Shown: piece by piece, positions 46,264 to 58,674 of the stretch | Layout of the letters: the number at the start of each line of letters is the position of its first letter | Numbering within the stretch: the stretch's first letter is position 1 | Source: Flaccisagitta enflata | Lineage: Eukaryota; Chaetognatha; Sagittoidea; Aphragmophora | Assembly: GCA_965153355.1 (NCBI GenBank) | Contig: OZ231126.1 | Coordinates: forward strand, 59,458,001-59,522,000 | Direction of reading: 5' to 3' | Length of the DNA stretch: 64,000 nucleotides | Made by a program: the position numbers and the translations under genes | Notes under the pieces: generated by a model | Database searches by the model: none | Told to the model about the DNA's origin: nothing | Seen by the model: only the letters and a program-made list of their open reading frames with translations

Positions 46264-46720
46264 TGGTCAGCGGTACCCGATATTGAAAGATCCGAAGGGA
46301 CCCATGACCTATGTTATTAATAATGAAGAATCATGGGAGATTCTTTGGCCTGGGGTTGACATGAAGGTTGTGATTTGAGCCTAGAGGCTGGTATTTTAGC
46401 CCCAATGCTGAGATTTGATCTTTGTGGCTGGGATTTGGGACTCAAGGCTAGGATTTGGGTCTAAAGATTGGAACTTGAGCCTTGATGCTGAGACTTGGGC
46501 CTCAAGGCTGGAATTTGGGCGTTGAATCTGAGATTTGAGCCTCGAGTTGTAGATATGGGTTTTGTGGTTGTGGCCTCAAGGCGAGGATTTGGCCTCAAGG
46601 CTGGGATTTGGACTCATATCTGAAAATTGATAGTAGGAGGAGTAGGAGAAAGAAGAGAAGAAGGAGAAAATCGTCCAAATGTGAAAGCATAGGTCATCGG
46701 CCGTTTGGGGGTCACTGCCC
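46264..46720. mobile_element. Palindromic repeat family A, copy 7 (diverged)
   Basis: The left outer end is TGGTCAGCGGTACCCGAT. The interior has about twelve 'gaggctgggatttggg' units. The right end is the decayed form CATCGGCCGTTTGGGGGTCA and CTGCCC. Confidence 0.7.
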
Positions 46721-47009
46721 AGTGAGCAGAGGAGAGTTGACCTGTTAAGTACTCCACACAAATTAACAATGACATCAATATGCATACTTTACATCAATGC
46801 AAATTGCAAAATTTGCCCATCTCGTAACTCTCGCGTCTCGAAAGCCAAAACAAGCTCGTTTTGCGTGACAGAAATCATCACCTCAAGATCATAACAAAAC
46901 ATGAAGTCAGTTTCCAATTCTCTCGGCGATCACCTTCCCCCATCCCCCCCCATCTTCTCACTTCCCACCTTTCTTGCTTTCTTCTGTCTTCTTCATTCAT
47001 TCTATCTAA

Positions 47010-47014
47010 AATTT

Positions 47015-47094
<80 letters not shown>

Positions 47095-47268
47095 TCATTC
47101 TTTCTTTCATTTTTTCTTTCATTCTTCCTTATTTTTTCTTTATTCTTTATTTCTTTTCTTGTTCTTTTATTCTTTCATTCTTTCCTTATTCTTTCTTTTG
47201 TTCTTTCATTTTTCCCTTATTCTTTTTTTCTATCTTCCATTCTTTCTCTATTCTTTCTTTCTTTCTTC

Positions 47269-47335
<67 letters not shown>

Positions 47336-47341
47336 TTTTTT

Positions 47342-47393
<52 letters not shown>

Positions 47394-47399
47394 TTTTTT

Positions 47400-47443
<44 letters not shown>

Positions 47444-47571
47444 TCCTCCATTCTCCATTCTCTTCCTTTGTTTGTTTGTTTGGTTCTTTCTTTCTTTCTT
47501 TCTCTCTCTCTTTTCTTCTTTTCTTCTTTTCATCTTTCTTTCTTCCTTTCTGTCCTCATTCTTTCTTTTCT

Positions 47572-47651
<80 letters not shown>

Positions 47652-47732
47652 TCCTTCTTACTTTCTTCCTTTCTTTCTTTCTCACTTTTCTTCTCTCCTT
47701 TTTTTCTTCCTTTCTTTCCTCATTCGCTATCA
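47010..47732. repeat. (TTTC)n arrays, three blocks
   Basis: Pure TTTC blocks at about 47013-47100, 47250-47445 and 47560-47655, separated by degenerate TTTC/TTAT sequence. One strand is almost wholly pyrimidine. Confidence 0.97.
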
Positions 47733-47744
47733 AGACGAGCTTCC

Positions 47745-47993
47745 TCATGCACGTGATTTTTTTCTCTTACGGATGATTGGGTGAGCTCTCTCACTCTCCA
47801 AGTTCTTCAAAAGTTGATCATCTCGTAAAAGTGATAAGCAGACATTCAACACCTCTTCATCGATTGACTTAATATATCTGCGGTTCATTTCGATGCATCT
47901 GTCCATCGTTTTCGCAATCCAGACCAACATCTTGACGGCGGCCTTGCATCTCAAATGCTGGCCTTTCTTTTTTAAATCAACTTTTCCTCTCAT
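47745..47993 (-). CDS. Possible coding exon, unknown protein
   Basis: From the ATG at 47993 the frame reads about 75 residues of mixed, helical-looking composition (MRGKVDLKKKGQHLRC, then KMLVWIAKTMDRCIEMN and DEEVLNVCLSLLRDDQ). This is unlike the surrounding repeats. ATCC|GTAAGA near 47768 could be a donor in phase 1. No partner exon was found, so it may be part of a gene whose other exons lie outside or are not visible to me. Confidence 0.35.
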   Translation of the reverse strand: MRGKVDLKKKGQHLRCKAAVKMLVWIAKTMDRCIEMNRRYIKSIDEEVLNVCLSLLRDDQLLKNLESERAHPIIRKRKKSRA

Positions 47994-47999
47994 CTTCCC

Positions 48000-48480
48000 A
48001 AGAATCCATACACTTGATTATTAACAATGAACGAATTTCGCTTCGTTCCGGTTCTTTCCTTTAAGCTCCCTCTTCACCTTCAAGTGTAACCCTCTATCCG
48101 GCAACCTCCAACCTTTTTTGCATTATCAAGAATTTCTTTTGCCCCGAATAATTTACCCTAACATCCCCACAGTTTCATTTTTCCGTCCTCATCATAAACT
48201 TTCGATGTCCACCCCGTCAATACTTATGCCTCACCTCAACCCACCCTCCGTGAGAAGTCATATTCTAGGCCCCATTACATCACTCACATCTCTCCCCCCT
48301 CATCTTCCGCATTCGCTTTCAACCCCAAATATTCATCCTTTCCCACTCTAACCTCGCCCGTCCCTGCTCAGTTCATTATCATATGCGGCCTCATTGCATT
48401 GTTTTCTCACGCCTTCCGATGATCGAAAACCTCGAGGATAACGCCCGTTCTTTCTCTTGCTTCCACTTCCTTTCACTTTC
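48000..48480. other. Unique sequence, no gene seen
   Basis: C/T-rich unique sequence without coding signature. Confidence 0.4.
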
Positions 48481-48521
48481 TTGTTCGTTATCTTTTTCTT
48501 CAGTTTCTTTCTCCCTCTCTT

Positions 48522-48523
<2 letters not shown>

Positions 48524-48555
<32 letters not shown>

Positions 48556-48670
48556 AGTCTGTCTGTCAGTCTGTCAGTCTGTCAGTCTGTCTGTCTGTCT
48601 GTCTGTCAGTCTGTCAGTCTGTCTGTCTGTCTGTCTGTCTGTCTTTCTTTCTTTCATTCTGTCTTTCGTC

Positions 48671-48726
<56 letters not shown>

Positions 48727-48727
48727 T

Positions 48728-48771
<44 letters not shown>

Positions 48772-48919
48772 TTTTGCTTTCTTCCTCTCTTTCTTTCCCT
48801 CTTTCATTCTGTCTTCCTTTCTGTCTTTCTTTCGGTCTCTCTTTCTGTTTTTCTCTCTTTCTTTCTTTCTCTCTTCCTTTCTTTCTTTCTTTCTCTCTTT
48901 CCTTCTTTCTTCCTTTTTT

Positions 48920-48951
<32 letters not shown>

Positions 48952-48985
48952 TTTTCTTTTTTTCTCTCTCACTGTCTTACCCTTT
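48524..48985. repeat. (TGTC)n - (TTTC)n compound arrays
   Basis: TGTC units with CAGTC variants to about 48645, followed by three blocks of TTTC units with variants. Confidence 0.97.
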
Positions 48986-49181
48986 TTTTTCTCTCTCTTA
49001 TTATTTCCCTCTTTCTTTACTGCATTCTCCCTTTTCCTCTGAAGCATACTTCCTTCCTGCGCCCGCCTCTGAGTAGTCCTCCTCCTCCCATCGGTCGGTC
49101 GGTCGGTCGTTCTTCACGGGTTTTACCTTTCCGCCGAAGGCTGAGAAGCTTCTTCGGACCACGCTCGACTCGTCTTTATTA

Positions 49182-49363
<182 letters not shown>

Positions 49364-49860
49364 CTCACGCAGCTTGCAAAATCGCCTTACTCTTGTTTTC
49401 ACTCCTGGACTTCTTGTTTTTGGCCCCTCCAGTTCTCGGTCGAGTAATCTTCACCATCGGCGTGCGGTGTACCCCAAGAAATAAACCATTCGCGCGTGTC
49501 TCCTTCGCGGCCTCACCCACCCCGTCCCCCTAAAACTCACTGATTCAGCCCCCTAAACCGCCCTAACATTCGCCCTCGAGGCCTCTTCAACGTGTCTCTA
49601 ATGAACCAAAATAGCCGCGCCGGTGATGAGAGTAAGATAACACCATCTTCCGCATTTTTAGCATAGCTTTGATCTGAAAAAAAAAAAGGATTTCGTAGTT
49701 TGATATATTCATTGCTTGTTTGTTGGTCGAACACTCGATTGCAGGATGAAAAATGTTTCAACATTACACTTGATTTTGACTACGTCCGTAACTCATTTTA
49801 AAGCTGGACACGTCCGCTGTGAAGGCAATAGAAGCTATAGAAGCCTAATGGAAGTTTATG

Positions 49861-50986
49861 GCCACCGGCACCCGTGCCCTGCTGAACAAGTTTGTGAGTA
49901 ATATTGAGAGAGAGGGCCATGGCAGTGGTCCCAAAGGGAACAAAGTCCCGTTGTACACAAGTGGGAATCTGTCCATCCATCGGTATAACCGTCAATGATC
50001 CATCCAGGATCTAGGCCACAGAGGTAGGGATCTGGGAATTGGAGGCAAGGAGTCTAGGTTCAGAGTCTTATGGACCAAGATGTTGGTGTCGGAGGCCAGT
50101 ATCTGGGTATCAAATGCCACTAACTGGGTCTAGGAGGATAGAATCTGGGTCTCAGCTCAGAGGACAGAATCTGGTTCTCAAAATCCGGAAATGTAGCACT
50201 TCAGATTTGAGGTTTTCTAGCCAAGATTGGTCGACTACTATCTAGCTCATAAGTATAGACACAAGCGTTTTGGGCAATATCTCTACTAAGAATAAAAAAT
50301 TGATAAAAAAATTGATGAGATTTAGAAACTAGATCAAATTTTTGATCAAATAGCATCAACCGCGTTCTTCTATGTCAAAGTATTTAGAAATGGCAGATGA
50401 AATAAGATTGTTACTCCAAATCAAAAACAGCAAAAAAATTGCAGTTAGTTGATGGAAGATAGCAATCCAACATATTGCGCCACTATGACGAGGCAATGGC
50501 ACATGAAACAGGGCGTCAACCATTAGGGTACTTTTCCTGGAAACAGCCTTATTGATTCACTTTGGTCTCAAATAAAGCAATTTCAAAGCATGAATCTCGC
50601 AATATTGGCTATAGGGCTGAAAAAAGTCACTTTGAAAATATAGGGAAGATCTTGCCAACTCACCTCAAATCTCTCTATGGAGGCATGCATAGGCATAGGA
50701 AGGCAGTTATTAATGCCCAAGGGGGATACATCAAGTATCAAATATATTCTGGAATTTTATTACATTTTGTTTATTGCATAAATTAATTGATGCTTATTTT
50801 GTATCTATACTTTTGAGCTAGATAGTATTTGTTCAGATTTGGGTCTCTTTGGCAGGGTGTGGTTCAGATTGGGTTCCAGAGGAGACAAAGCCCCGAGGAC
50901 GGCGCAGGGGGCGCACAGATAAACGTACCGATGGACGGCGTCCCTCTGTGATCCACAGGACATCAACCCATTCAGGGCTGCTGTCC
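49861..50986. mobile_element. Palindromic repeat family A, copy 8, split by a mariner-type insertion
   Basis: The left end is CACCCGTGCCCTGCTGAACA then GGTCCCAAAGGGAACAAAGTC. The right end is GATCCACAGGACATCAACCC and GGGCTGCTGTCC. Units of 'aggatagaatctgggtctca' fill the interior. The Tc1/mariner-type element at 50238-50825 lies inside it. Confidence 0.75.
50238..50825 (+). mobile_element. Deleted Tc1/mariner element with transposase remnant
   Basis: The ends CTATCTAGCTCATAAGTATA and the complement of TATACTTTTGAGCTAGATAG are flanked by TA (50236-50237, 50826-50827). At 50545-50760 two frames together keep weak similarity to the end of a Tc1-type transposase: SLIDSLWSQIKQ resembles the catalytic-acid IEN-W-IK region, and HRKAVINAQGGYIKYQ resembles the conserved AVI-A-GG-TKY tail. 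Most of the gene is deleted and the rest is frameshifted, so it is non-functional. Confidence 0.75.
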
Positions 50987-51500
50987 AAAAAAAGATCGTT
51001 CATCGGTCCATCCATCCACCCGTCCTCCAATCAGTCCGTAATAATTTTGCTCGAATTGAAAATTTAATTTAGGCCGTGGATATATTGTTTTACCGCCGAG
51101 GCTTGGGTGCTTGATAACTCACTTCTGGCTCTGCTCCTGCCCAATCACTCTTTCAGCCGCTTATCGGTTTTTTACGCCTTAAATACTAAACCCTAAACCC
51201 ACTCAGACTTAACCCCCAATTCTGACCATTTTTCATCTTTCCTATTAAGGCTTATCGTCCTCTTGAGCCATATGATTACGAGGTCATCATTCCCTTTCAC
51301 AGTCTGTAAACAAAAATGACGACGACATCGACGACGACGACGACAATGACGATGACAACAACAACAACAACAAGACAACAAGGATGACGACGATACTGAT
51401 GCATAACTCAACCCCCAAATCATATGGTCGATACAGTCTTTTAACTCGATAAGTGATTGATAGCTAAAAGCTCTCCGATTCTCTGTTTGTCCGTCTGTCC

Positions 51501-51502
<2 letters not shown>

Positions 51503-51566
<64 letters not shown>

Positions 51567-51708
51567 CCAAATGATGAGAAATTGTTTTTAGTCGCGTGCT
51601 ATGCGACTCTATAAACCACCTATTGGTTGGTCCGTCGGTCGGTCGGTCGGTCCGTCCGTCCGTCCGTCCGTCCGTCCGTCCGTCCGTCCGTCCGTCCGTC
51701 CGTCGCAA
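51503..51708 (-). mobile_element. (TC)n tract and hairpin-ended element (TCGC type)
   Basis: TC units run from 51503 to 51563. The hairpin AGTCGC-GTGCTAT-GCGACT is at 51590-51608, then CTATAAACC and (GTCC)n to about 51703. The AACAAGGCC end is absent. Confidence 0.75.
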
Positions 51709-52290
51709 AACTGTTTTAAAGGCTTTATAAAGTGCTTTTTATGTCTCTGAATGGTAGAAAAGAAACTTTGTGGAGTAAATGGCCATTTCAAATGTCTTTT
51801 TGAAAAAAAAAGTTAGTCTGTCTGTCTGCCTGACTTTTTTGAAAGTGCCGACGCAACTTAGGTCTAATGACCTTGTTTACTGTCATGCATTCAGTTCGTA
51901 AGCCAGATGATATTCTAGTCAATTTTTGTGTCCACCAATATTTTCGTTATGTGGGAGGGGGAGTGTGTGTTTCTATGTGTCAGAGTGAATGTGTAACTAT
52001 GGCAGAAAAAAAGCAAACTACTTGTTTGTCAATGTTTCACATCCAAGCAATGAGAAAAACACGGCAAAATCCAAAACCATTTTGAAGCTCTGCGAAAGAT
52101 CTTTCAATTGAGACCTTGCTGGATATCCTAGCTCTCTCCGTTTAGAAATGAGATTAGAATGAAGACAGGTGATCAAAAAATTGGAAATTCACTATGCTAT
52201 TTTCATGTGGTATCTTTATTCTAACAGAAAATTTAACGCATTGAGTTAGAGATTTGTTTTCGGCGCCATTTTAAAGAAAATTTTAAGACA

Positions 52291-53273
52291 GCGTGCCCAC
52301 AAAGCCAACATTTAGGGTATCAACTTGGGTCAAAATGGGAAAAATGTGAGAGCTGAAATAGAAAAACAAATGAATAAAAGTGATTGAGATTAGACATACA
52401 TGATATTTGGAAGTAAAATTTGCATCCCCTTGGCAAGAAACTCAGATTTTGCCAATATTGCTGAAGATGTTATACTAAAAATTTCTAAAAATTTCTTTTT
52501 TGTCCACTGACAGGGTGCTGGTCGAAATTATAAGTTTGCATAGAAAACAAAAAAATGAAAAAACGAAAAACATAGTTCTCTTCCAAATTTGATTACAAAG
52601 AGAACTATGTTTTTGAAAATGCAAAAAATCCCCGCTTTGGCTGTCTTATAATTTCGACCACAGGAAAAAGTTAGATTTAAATTTTTTTTCTTAGTAGTTT
52701 GCCTTAAGTAAGAAAGCTTTCTCGGTTGTATAACTGCCTGTGAGTGAATTTTTTTAATGAGTCACTATCAATGATCACTGATAAGAAGCTTCAATGCTTC
52801 GGATACAGTTTTGTATGATTTCTACATACAAAATACCACTATTTTCTGATTTTTCCCTCATTATGTAAATTATCTTTGTCACCCGAGGTACATAGCTTTT
52901 GACCTCTCCCCTGATTATAATAATGAAAATCCGGCCCCAGCATCGCTTTGACATCTTATTAGGAACCCTGATGGAGAATTTAAACAGCTCTGGTAGCAAC
53001 AAAATTGTATTGATTGTCATAAAAATGTTATGATATGAAGAGTCATGGGAAAAATTGTCGACGGTTTTTCGCAAAAATGCCACTATTTTGCTGCTTTTTT
53101 TCATATATATTGTCTATTGAATCACTCTTAAGAGGCTATGTTGAGGTGTATATTAGCTTATTAAGTGCAGACAGTGACTACAAGACCGAAGAAAACATTA
53201 ATGAGGGGATTTATGACGCCGTATTGAACTTAAAGTAGGCTGAAGCGTTTGCTGTTTTTCTGGGGGACTTGCC
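52291..53273. mobile_element. About 980-bp insertion flanked by TTAA(G)
   Basis: The junctions are TTTTAAG-ACAGCG at the left and GCCGTC-TTAAG at the right, so TTAA or TTAAG is duplicated. The ends GACAGC and GACGGC are weakly inverted. A TTAA duplication is known for piggyBac-type elements, but no transposase is seen. Inside is the 142-bp palindrome at 52519-52660. Confidence 0.55.
52519..52660. repeat. 142-bp palindrome
   Basis: TGGTCGAAATTATAAG and its complement bound it. A perfect inner hairpin pairs AACATAGTTCTCT with AGAGAACTATGTT. Confidence 0.85.
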
Positions 53274-53866
53274 GTCTTAAGCTCTTTATTTTGCTCATGG
53301 ATAACGAGTAGCTAAGATAATTCTGAGCTGCATCATTGACAAAAACGGAAAGACTAAAATTGCTCATTGGAAAACAAAATTGAAATGAGCATTTTTTTCG
53401 ATCGTGATTTTTTTCTTCAAAACATTGTAATTTCTAAATGAATAAAGCTACAATGACCAGCAACGTCTAATTTGAAAGATATTTCGCAGAGCTTTAAGAC
53501 GGTCATGGATTTTTTAAGGTTCAGGTCCATAGTTAGGCAGAAACTAGCAAACAAAAGTGTTCGCTTTTTTTCTTTGCCGTAGTTATCAATCTAGGCCAGA
53601 AAAAGGTTGACGATGTGCATCGGTCGCAAAGATTTTAGCATTACCGCCTTCCCCACCACCCACCCATCTCTCACAAAAATGGGGAAGAAGGGGAAAGAAA
53701 CCCTATGACTGTGCCCCCCTTGTGGGTGTGTCTTAGGCTTTAGCTTTTAATTCTTGGGCTTGTTATCACTTACATTCCTCTTATCATCTCTTTTCCGTCA
53801 TGCCGACCCTGGATCAGCCTTAGGCACCGCATTTGGCCTACTGACCACGGCAGCGACGGAAACGAA

Positions 53867-54061
<195 letters not shown>

Positions 54062-54521
54062 AAACAGAAACTCAGAGATAGGGACGGACGGAAAGACAGA
54101 CAGACACACAGACAGACAGTGAGAGAGCCAGACAGACAGTACCAATGTCGGACAGAGAAAGAGTACGGATCACAGACGCAAACAGATAGACATATAGGCA
54201 GATGTATTGACTTATGAATAGACACACATAAAGGCAGACGTACGTTCGAATTGAGAGCGGCAACGAGAAAGATTAAACTTTAATCTGGCTTTAATTTGTC
54301 TTTTAATCTGTCTCTACTTTTTAGGACTCAGAAACCATCGCTGCGCGCTGCGCTACTCATTAAGCCACTCTCCCTGATCGGTCGATTGGGCGATTGATCA
54401 GTTGGTTGGATCGATCAGTCAATGAGTAGAGTAGAGTAGAGATTTAGCTCCCCTAGACAGACCGCACGGGTCCGATGGTGGGGGCCTCGTTCCTTTCTTC
54501 TGGCGCGCGATGACGATTTGG

Positions 54522-57395
54522 TCAAATTTCCATCACAGATCCTCTTTCGGGTTCTCCGTCCTCGCGCGGTCGGGGTTGGTGATACGCCCATTTGTCATAG
54601 GCGTTTTTGAACGCGTTCACACTCTGCTTCTCCTTCACCCAGTCCGGAATTTCGTTCCACTTTTTAGTAATTCTAACACTGTAGAAGTTTTTTCTCGTAT
54701 CGAGCCTCGCAAATTCTCCTTTCATCACGAATTGACGCCGTTTAACTCCTTCGTCCGTTACCACCGTGTTGTTCCTCGTAGGCCTTGCATCCTCGGCCTC
54801 AAACGTGAACCATTTTTCCTTCTGAACTCGATTGAACCCTTTTACGGTTTTGAAGGCCTCAATGACATCTCCTCTTTCACGTCTTTTTTCCAGTGTTGTA
54901 AGGCCTGCATCTTTAAGCTTCTCTTCATAGTTTCCGCCTTTTACGTCGGAAATCATCCTTATGAGTCTCTCTTGTACTTTTTCAAGTTGTTTCTTGTCCT
55001 TTTCCAGCCAAGGACACCACGCCGACGACGCATATTCGAGTTTAGGCCTCACAAAGGTCTTATACAGTGGAACGATGTGGTCTTTTCTGCGGAAATGAAA
55101 GGCTCGTTGAATTTGTCCGAGGGCAAAGTTTGCAGACTTCGCTGCTGCCATACACTGCATTCCCGGTTTCATGTTCGCCTCAATAAATACTCCCAAGTCT
55201 TTCTCGTCATTGGCCTCACTCAGCTCGTGCCCCTTCATGAAGTATTTCCTCTTTGGGTTGTTTTGGCCAACGTGAATAACTTTGCATTTTTTCGTGTTAA
55301 AAGACATTTTCCACTTGTCAGCCCATTCCACCAAATTGTCAATTATTTTTTGCATCTTCTCTCCGTCTTCCTCGTTTTCGATCGTAGTTGCAACTTTGGT
55401 GTCGTCCGCGAACATTTGGATAAGAGCATCCAATACTACCTTTCTGATATCATCGATGAAGATATCAAAAAGGGTTCCTCCAAGGACGGATCCTTGTACC
55501 ACGCTGCTAAGCACCTCCACCTAGTCGGAAAACTGATCACCTACTCTCACTCTTTGCCGTCGTCCCTTTAGCCAGTTTTTTAACCATGCCAGAAGCCTTC
55601 CACCAATACCAATGTTTTTTAACTTTTCAATGAGTTTTTTGTGGCAAACAACATCGAAGGCCTTTGAAAAGTCTAAATAGACAACGTCAAAGGCCTTGCC
55701 TTCATCCATCCATTTGGTTGTCACATCCAAAAATTCGATTAAGTTCGTTTGAGTCGACCTGCCGGCTCGGAATCCATGCTGTGCTTCAGACAGATGGCCA
55801 TTTTTTTCGACATACTCCGTAAGTGCATCCTTGACGATTCGCTCCATCAGTTTTCCCGCAATCACCGTCAAACTCACCGGACGGTAATTTGCAGGATCAG
55901 CTTTACTGCCTTTTTTGAAGATTGGAGTGACTTCCGCGTCTCTCCAATCTTCTGGTATTACCCCATCATCCATCGATTGTCGGAACAGGAGTGCTAGAGG
56001 TGTCTTTATCTCCATTTTCAGCTCCTTGATAACTCTTGCTGTTATCCCGTCCGGTCCGTTAGCTGATTGTTCTTTCAGCTTGTCAATTGCCGCTTCGACG
56101 AGATCTGGTGTGATTTCTATGTCCTCAAGGCACACCTCCACATTCCCGTTTGACTCGTCGCAATCATCTAGGCTCCTCGTGAAGACTGATGAATACTGCT
56201 TGTTCAGGATCTGCGCTTGCTCCCAAGGATCCGTTACCGCAATTCCTTCCTCATTCTTTAGTGGGCCGATTTTGTTTCTTGCCTTTTTTGCACTGTTGAC
56301 GTAATCATAGAAGGATTTCGGGTTGGATTTTCGGCACTTCATAATCCTTCTCTCGAGTGCATTCTTCTTGTTTTTAATCGTTTTTTTCACTTTTTTGACC
56401 ATTTTTTTGTATTCTTCTTTGTCAATCGCTCGATCGGATTGTTTCATTTTCTTCCACGCTTCTTTCTTTTTCTGGATGCATTTTTTTACCTCATTGTCCA
56501 TCCAAAGTGGCTCGTCAAACCTTTTTTTCCGTTTCATAGGAATGTATTTCGTCATTAGGTTTTTTACCTCATCCCTCAAGATGGTCCAATTTTCATTCAC
56601 AGAGTTTCCAGCCATCATTTCCCTCCAGTCTTTTTCTTCGATTGAGTCCCGCATCTCTTTAAATCTCGCTTTCCTGTAGTCTGGCAGTGTTTGTTGGCTG
56701 GGTCCTTTGAGGTTTTCCACACATATCTTGAAAGCGACAATATCATGATCACTTTTTCCCAAGCGTCCTTCCGTCGTGACCTCCGTCACCAGATTTTCTT
56801 GGTCGCACAAAATCAGATCCAAGATATTGCCACTACGATGTGTCGCCTCTTCAACAAGTTGTTCCATGAACATTTCATTCGTCGCTTCATGAAATTCGCG
56901 GCCTTTCGAACCCGCTGAACCCATTACCCAGTCTATATCTGGAAAGTTCAGGTCTCCAATTAGAACGTTTTGGCCCTGCATCTCTCTTATCCATTTGCAG
57001 AGATCGTCGTCGTTTGATTTAGATGAATTCGGGGATCTGTATATGACGTGTAACCGAATGTCGTTGCCTCGCGATTTTATTTTTACTGTGGAGCACTGGT
57101 TGAAGTCACTTTTTTTCTCTTCCGTCATAACGTCGATGTGGCTTTTAGCATATATCATTATGCCACCACCTCTACCTCTCGCCGTGTCATTTCTATCGAG
57201 ACGTTCAACTATTTCGTAGCCCTCTATGCGCAACAGATCACTCCCAATGTCGTCATTTGTCCACGACTCCGTCACTGCAAAAATGTCCGGATTATGGACT
57301 TTCATGACTGCTTTTAGTTCGTCGATCTTGTTTACCATACTTTGAGCGTTCGCAAACATCACTTTCATTTCTTTCATTCCCGATCGTCCCTCCAT
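54522..57395 (-). pseudogene. LINE ORF2: endonuclease and reverse transcriptase, one in-frame TAG
   Basis: 958 codons including stops. Residues 1-220 form an AP-type endonuclease with the expected catalytic signature: ANAQS (Asn16), TESW (Glu43), YRSPN near 119, GDLNFPDIDW (147-156) and SDHD (215-218). The reverse transcriptase follows with YRPVSL, HGFRAGRS, LDFSKAFD and, after the break, FADDTKV. A single TAG at 55523-55521 sits between the LDFSKAFD and QGS motifs, where related elements usually have Trp (TGG), so one G-to-A change explains it. The next motif is VVQGSVLGG where VPQGSVLGP is usual. The ORF starts at ATG 57395, or at ATG 57377, which overlaps the ORF1 stop as ATGA. It is non-functional as written. 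Confidence 0.88.
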
Positions 57396-58405
57396 TCGAT
57401 CCTCCTGCCTCCTTTCTCCTTCTTCCTTCCTCGCTGACCCACCACTCTGTAACGCCCCCCCATCCTTCCTTCCTTTTTTGCTTCCTCCGTTTTTTTGTCG
57501 GCTTCCTCGAACAGTTGGGCGTCCAGTTTCTGAGCTTCCTCTCGTTGGCGGAAGGTCAAATCAAGCGAGATGAAGACTCTCCGCCACTCGTCTTTTCTTG
57601 CAAGGCAATTCCCGTTCCTTATCAGTCTTTCTCTCGTTTCATCGTGTGACACCTTCACGACGAGCGGGCGTGGTTTCCCATCCGTTCGTTTTGCCCCTGC
57701 CCTGTACATCACTTTGATGTCTCCTTCTATGTCGACCTCCATCGCTTCCGCCAATTTCAACACCGTTTCCTCTTCGTCCGCATTCACCTCCTCCTTGGTT
57801 TCCTTGGTTGATTCGGCTGCTCCATGGATGACGAGGTTTGTTGCTTTTTTGTCTTTCTCCTCGTTCTCCTTCACCAACTCCTGCTGAACTTCCATCAGCG
57901 CCTTTTCCATCCCGGCTTCCATACCCGTTTTTATGCCGACCACCTGCGACTTCACTTGCTCGGCGTTTGTTTCGAGTTTTTTGACTTTCTCGGCGAGGAG
58001 GCGGTTTTCTGCTTCAACCGCTTTCAGCCTTTCGATGGTCACGCGATGTTCTGCAGTATTTGCTTTCATTTGCCCCTTGATTTCCTTCATTTCGTCTTGT
58101 TGAGCTTTGAACGTGTTATTCATAAAACCAATCACGTTGCGACATATCATGCAGAGGAACGACGATCCACCGTAGATGCGATCGATTTTCTCGCAATTAT
58201 CGATGTATTCGGGCGTCATTCCATCGACGCATGCCTGATGGTAAGAGAAGTTGCATGCGCCGCCGCATGGGATGCTGTTGCCGCTGACGCACTCCTGCCT
58301 GCATCTGCCGCAGGGATTTTTAGCTGCTTTCACCGCCTTTGATCGCGTGTCTGGTGTGCCTGCCGGGGTGGCAGCAACGGCTCCATTTTCTTTGTCATTT
58401 CCCAT
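57374..58405 (-). CDS. LINE ORF1: PHD-like zinc finger and coiled-coil protein, 343 aa
   Basis: The open frame extends to 58444, but that codon is GTG; the first ATG is at 58405. Residues about 30-95 hold a Cys/His cluster (CGRCRQEC, CGGAC, YHQAC, CMIC) of PHD/zinc-binding type. A long helical, coiled-coil stretch follows (MKEIKGQMKANTAEHRVTIE and on). The C-terminal part has VIHGAAES, VMYRAGAKR and KPRPLVVKV, resembling the RNA-binding region of ORF1p-type proteins, then a basic tail. Such proteins coat the element RNA. The TGA stop overlaps an ORF2 ATG (ATGA), which suggests translation of ORF2 by reinitiation. No lesion is seen. Confidence 0.85.
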   Translation of the reverse strand: MGNDKENGAVAATPAGTPDTRSKAVKAAKNPCGRCRQECVSGNSIPCGGACNFSYHQACVDGMTPEYIDNCEKIDRIYGGSSFLCMICRNVIGFMNNTFKAQQDEMKEIKGQMKANTAEHRVTIERLKAVEAENRLLAEKVKKLETNAEQVKSQVVGIKTGMEAGMEKALMEVQQELVKENEEKDKKATNLVIHGAAESTKETKEEVNADEEETVLKLAEAMEVDIEGDIKVMYRAGAKRTDGKPRPLVVKVSHDETRERLIRNGNCLARKDEWRRVFISLDLTFRQREEAQKLDAQLFEEADKKTEEAKKEGRMGGRYRVVGQRGRKKEKGGRRIEWRDDRE

Positions 58406-58417
58406 TTTTGTTGGGCT

Positions 58418-58664
58418 GCTAAGTCGTGACCGCGAAGTCGTCACCGCGAAGTCGTCACCACAAGGTCGTTACCGCGAAGTCGTCACCGCAAAGTCGTCAC
58501 CGCAAAGTCGTTACCGCAAAGTCGTCACCACGAAGTCGTCACCGCAAAGTCGTTACCGCGAAGTTGTAACCGCGAAGTCGTAACCGCGAAGACGTAACCG
58601 CGAAGACGTAACCGCGAAGACGTAACCGCGTAGTCGTAACCGTGTAGTCGTAACCGTCGTTTTT
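58418..58664. repeat. 14-bp tandem repeat in LINE 5' region, about 17 copies
   Basis: GTCGTNACCGCGAA recurs at an exact 14-bp spacing (GTCGT at 58451, 58465, 58479, 58493, 58507, 58521, 58535, 58549 and on to 58647). It directly precedes the ORF1 start. Tandem 5' units act as promoters in some other LINEs; whether these do is unknown. Confidence 0.95.
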
Positions 58665-58674
58665 CGCGACCGTC

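Larger units (their letters stand above)
51990..53600. mobile_element. Copy of the 34-kb foldback, split by an insertion
   Basis: 51990-52290 and 53277-53590 match, in complement and in order, the interior of the foldback at 34001-34996 (for example GAGACCTTGCTGG and TTTGCTCATGGATA). The two parts are separated by the insertion at 52291-53273, and the outer ends are not found. Confidence 0.7.

Noticed and set aside
58406-58444. N-terminal extension of LINE ORF1
   Set aside because: Its first codon is GTG; the first ATG is at 58405.
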